From Bacteroidota bacterium (lineage in GTDB: Bacteria > Bacteroidota > Bacteroidia > Chitinophagales > LD1), in NCBI GenBank assembly GCA_018267355.1, contig JAFDYP010000509.1:1-5251 (forward strand): a stretch of 5,251 nt of DNA. The letters are read 5' to 3'. Position numbers and translations under genes: made by a program. Numbering within the stretch: the stretch's first letter is position 1; each line of letters starts with the position of its first letter. The notes beneath the pieces were generated by a model. It was not told the DNA's origin, made no database searches, and saw only the letters and a list, made by a program, of their open reading frames with translations. Below, one piece after another: positions 5,072-5,251 of the stretch.

Positions 5072-5251
5072 CTAGGCCTTAGGCTCCAGATGCAGCACCA
5101 CCATGCCTGTAGATAGTTTCTGACTGGAGACGGTATGCAGATCGGCACGCTTTGTCTCTAGCGAAAAGAATGGTAAGCCCTGCCCCAGCACTATCGGCGC
5201 CATAAATATCCAATACTCATCTATCAGGCCTAGTCCCATCAGCGAGCGGAC
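5072..5251 (-). CDS. Dihydrofolate reductase / RibD C-terminal family protein, C-terminal fragment
   Basis: The last 59 codons and TAG stop (5074-5072) of a gene that enters from the right edge on the - strand. The visible residues include LMGLGLIDEYWIFMAPIVLG, followed by QGLPFF and, at the end, LSTGMVVLHLEPKA. The LIDEYW...P..LGQG.P.F pattern and the final 'S.G.V.L.' strand are characteristic of the DHFR-like/RibD C-terminal reductase family. This family is abundant as stand-alone proteins in Bacteroidota; members bind NADPH, and their substrates are mostly unknown. The truncation is only due to the window edge. It is not a true FolA by this tail, and a riboflavin-pathway RibD cannot be excluded without the N-terminal half. 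Confidence 0.82.
   Translation of the reverse strand, partial: VRSLMGLGLIDEYWIFMAPIVLGQGLPFFSLETKRADLHTVSSQKLSTGMVVLHLEPKA

Noticed and set aside
4479..5148. Open frames on the - strand (4479-4724 and 4711-5148)
   Set aside because: The first crosses the strong terminator; the second is antisense to the SnoaL-like gene and overlaps the better-supported reductase fragment in another frame.
1..5251. Mobile element, defence island, CRISPR array or biosynthetic cluster
   Set aside because: No transposase, integrase, nuclease, repeat-spacer pattern, terminal inverted repeats or tRNA gene is seen. The genes read as unrelated chromosomal units.

Overview
The window looks like ordinary chromosomal DNA from a member of the Bacteroidota, probably in or near the Chitinophagales. 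The evidence for this is a C-terminal type IX secretion (T9SS) type A sorting domain, a lipoprotein with a CKKDN-type mature N-terminus, several TAnnTTTG promoter boxes of the Bacteroidota sigma factor, a general lack of Shine-Dalgarno sequences, and the sequence style of TrmD. Base composition is moderate in GC, with one visibly AT-richer gene (the lipoprotein).

Layout, left to right: (1) the 3' end of a probable SCP2 sterol-binding-domain protein, closed by a strong intrinsic terminator; (2) a complete alpha/beta hydrolase, then trmD (tRNA m1G37 methyltransferase), on the + strand and probably co-transcribed; (3) a hypothetical lipoprotein on the - strand, meeting trmD tail to tail with both stop codons in one CTAG; (4) a 51-residue single-pass membrane protein on the + strand; (5) an ArsR-type winged-helix regulator on the - strand with an unusual tail of about 170 residues ending in QGSLF; (6) divergent from it, a secreted choice-of-anchor V-like protein with a CX4CH motif and a T9SS sorting tail, followed by a strong terminator; (7) a small SnoaL/NTF2-like protein; (8) the 3' end of a dihydrofolate reductase/RibD C-terminal family gene entering from the right on the - strand.

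The genes do not form one pathway. TrmD is a housekeeping enzyme. The others look like single-gene or two-gene units, several with their own promoter and a very short predicted leader. No CRISPR array, tRNA, rRNA, insertion sequence, defence system or biosynthetic cluster is visible. The points most worth a second look are the tail of the ArsR-like protein with its clamp-motif-like end, the CX4CH site in the T9SS cargo, the ATTTGT/ACAAAT repeat cluster over that gene's promoter, and the repeated placement of a TAnnTTTG box 7-9 bases before start codons.
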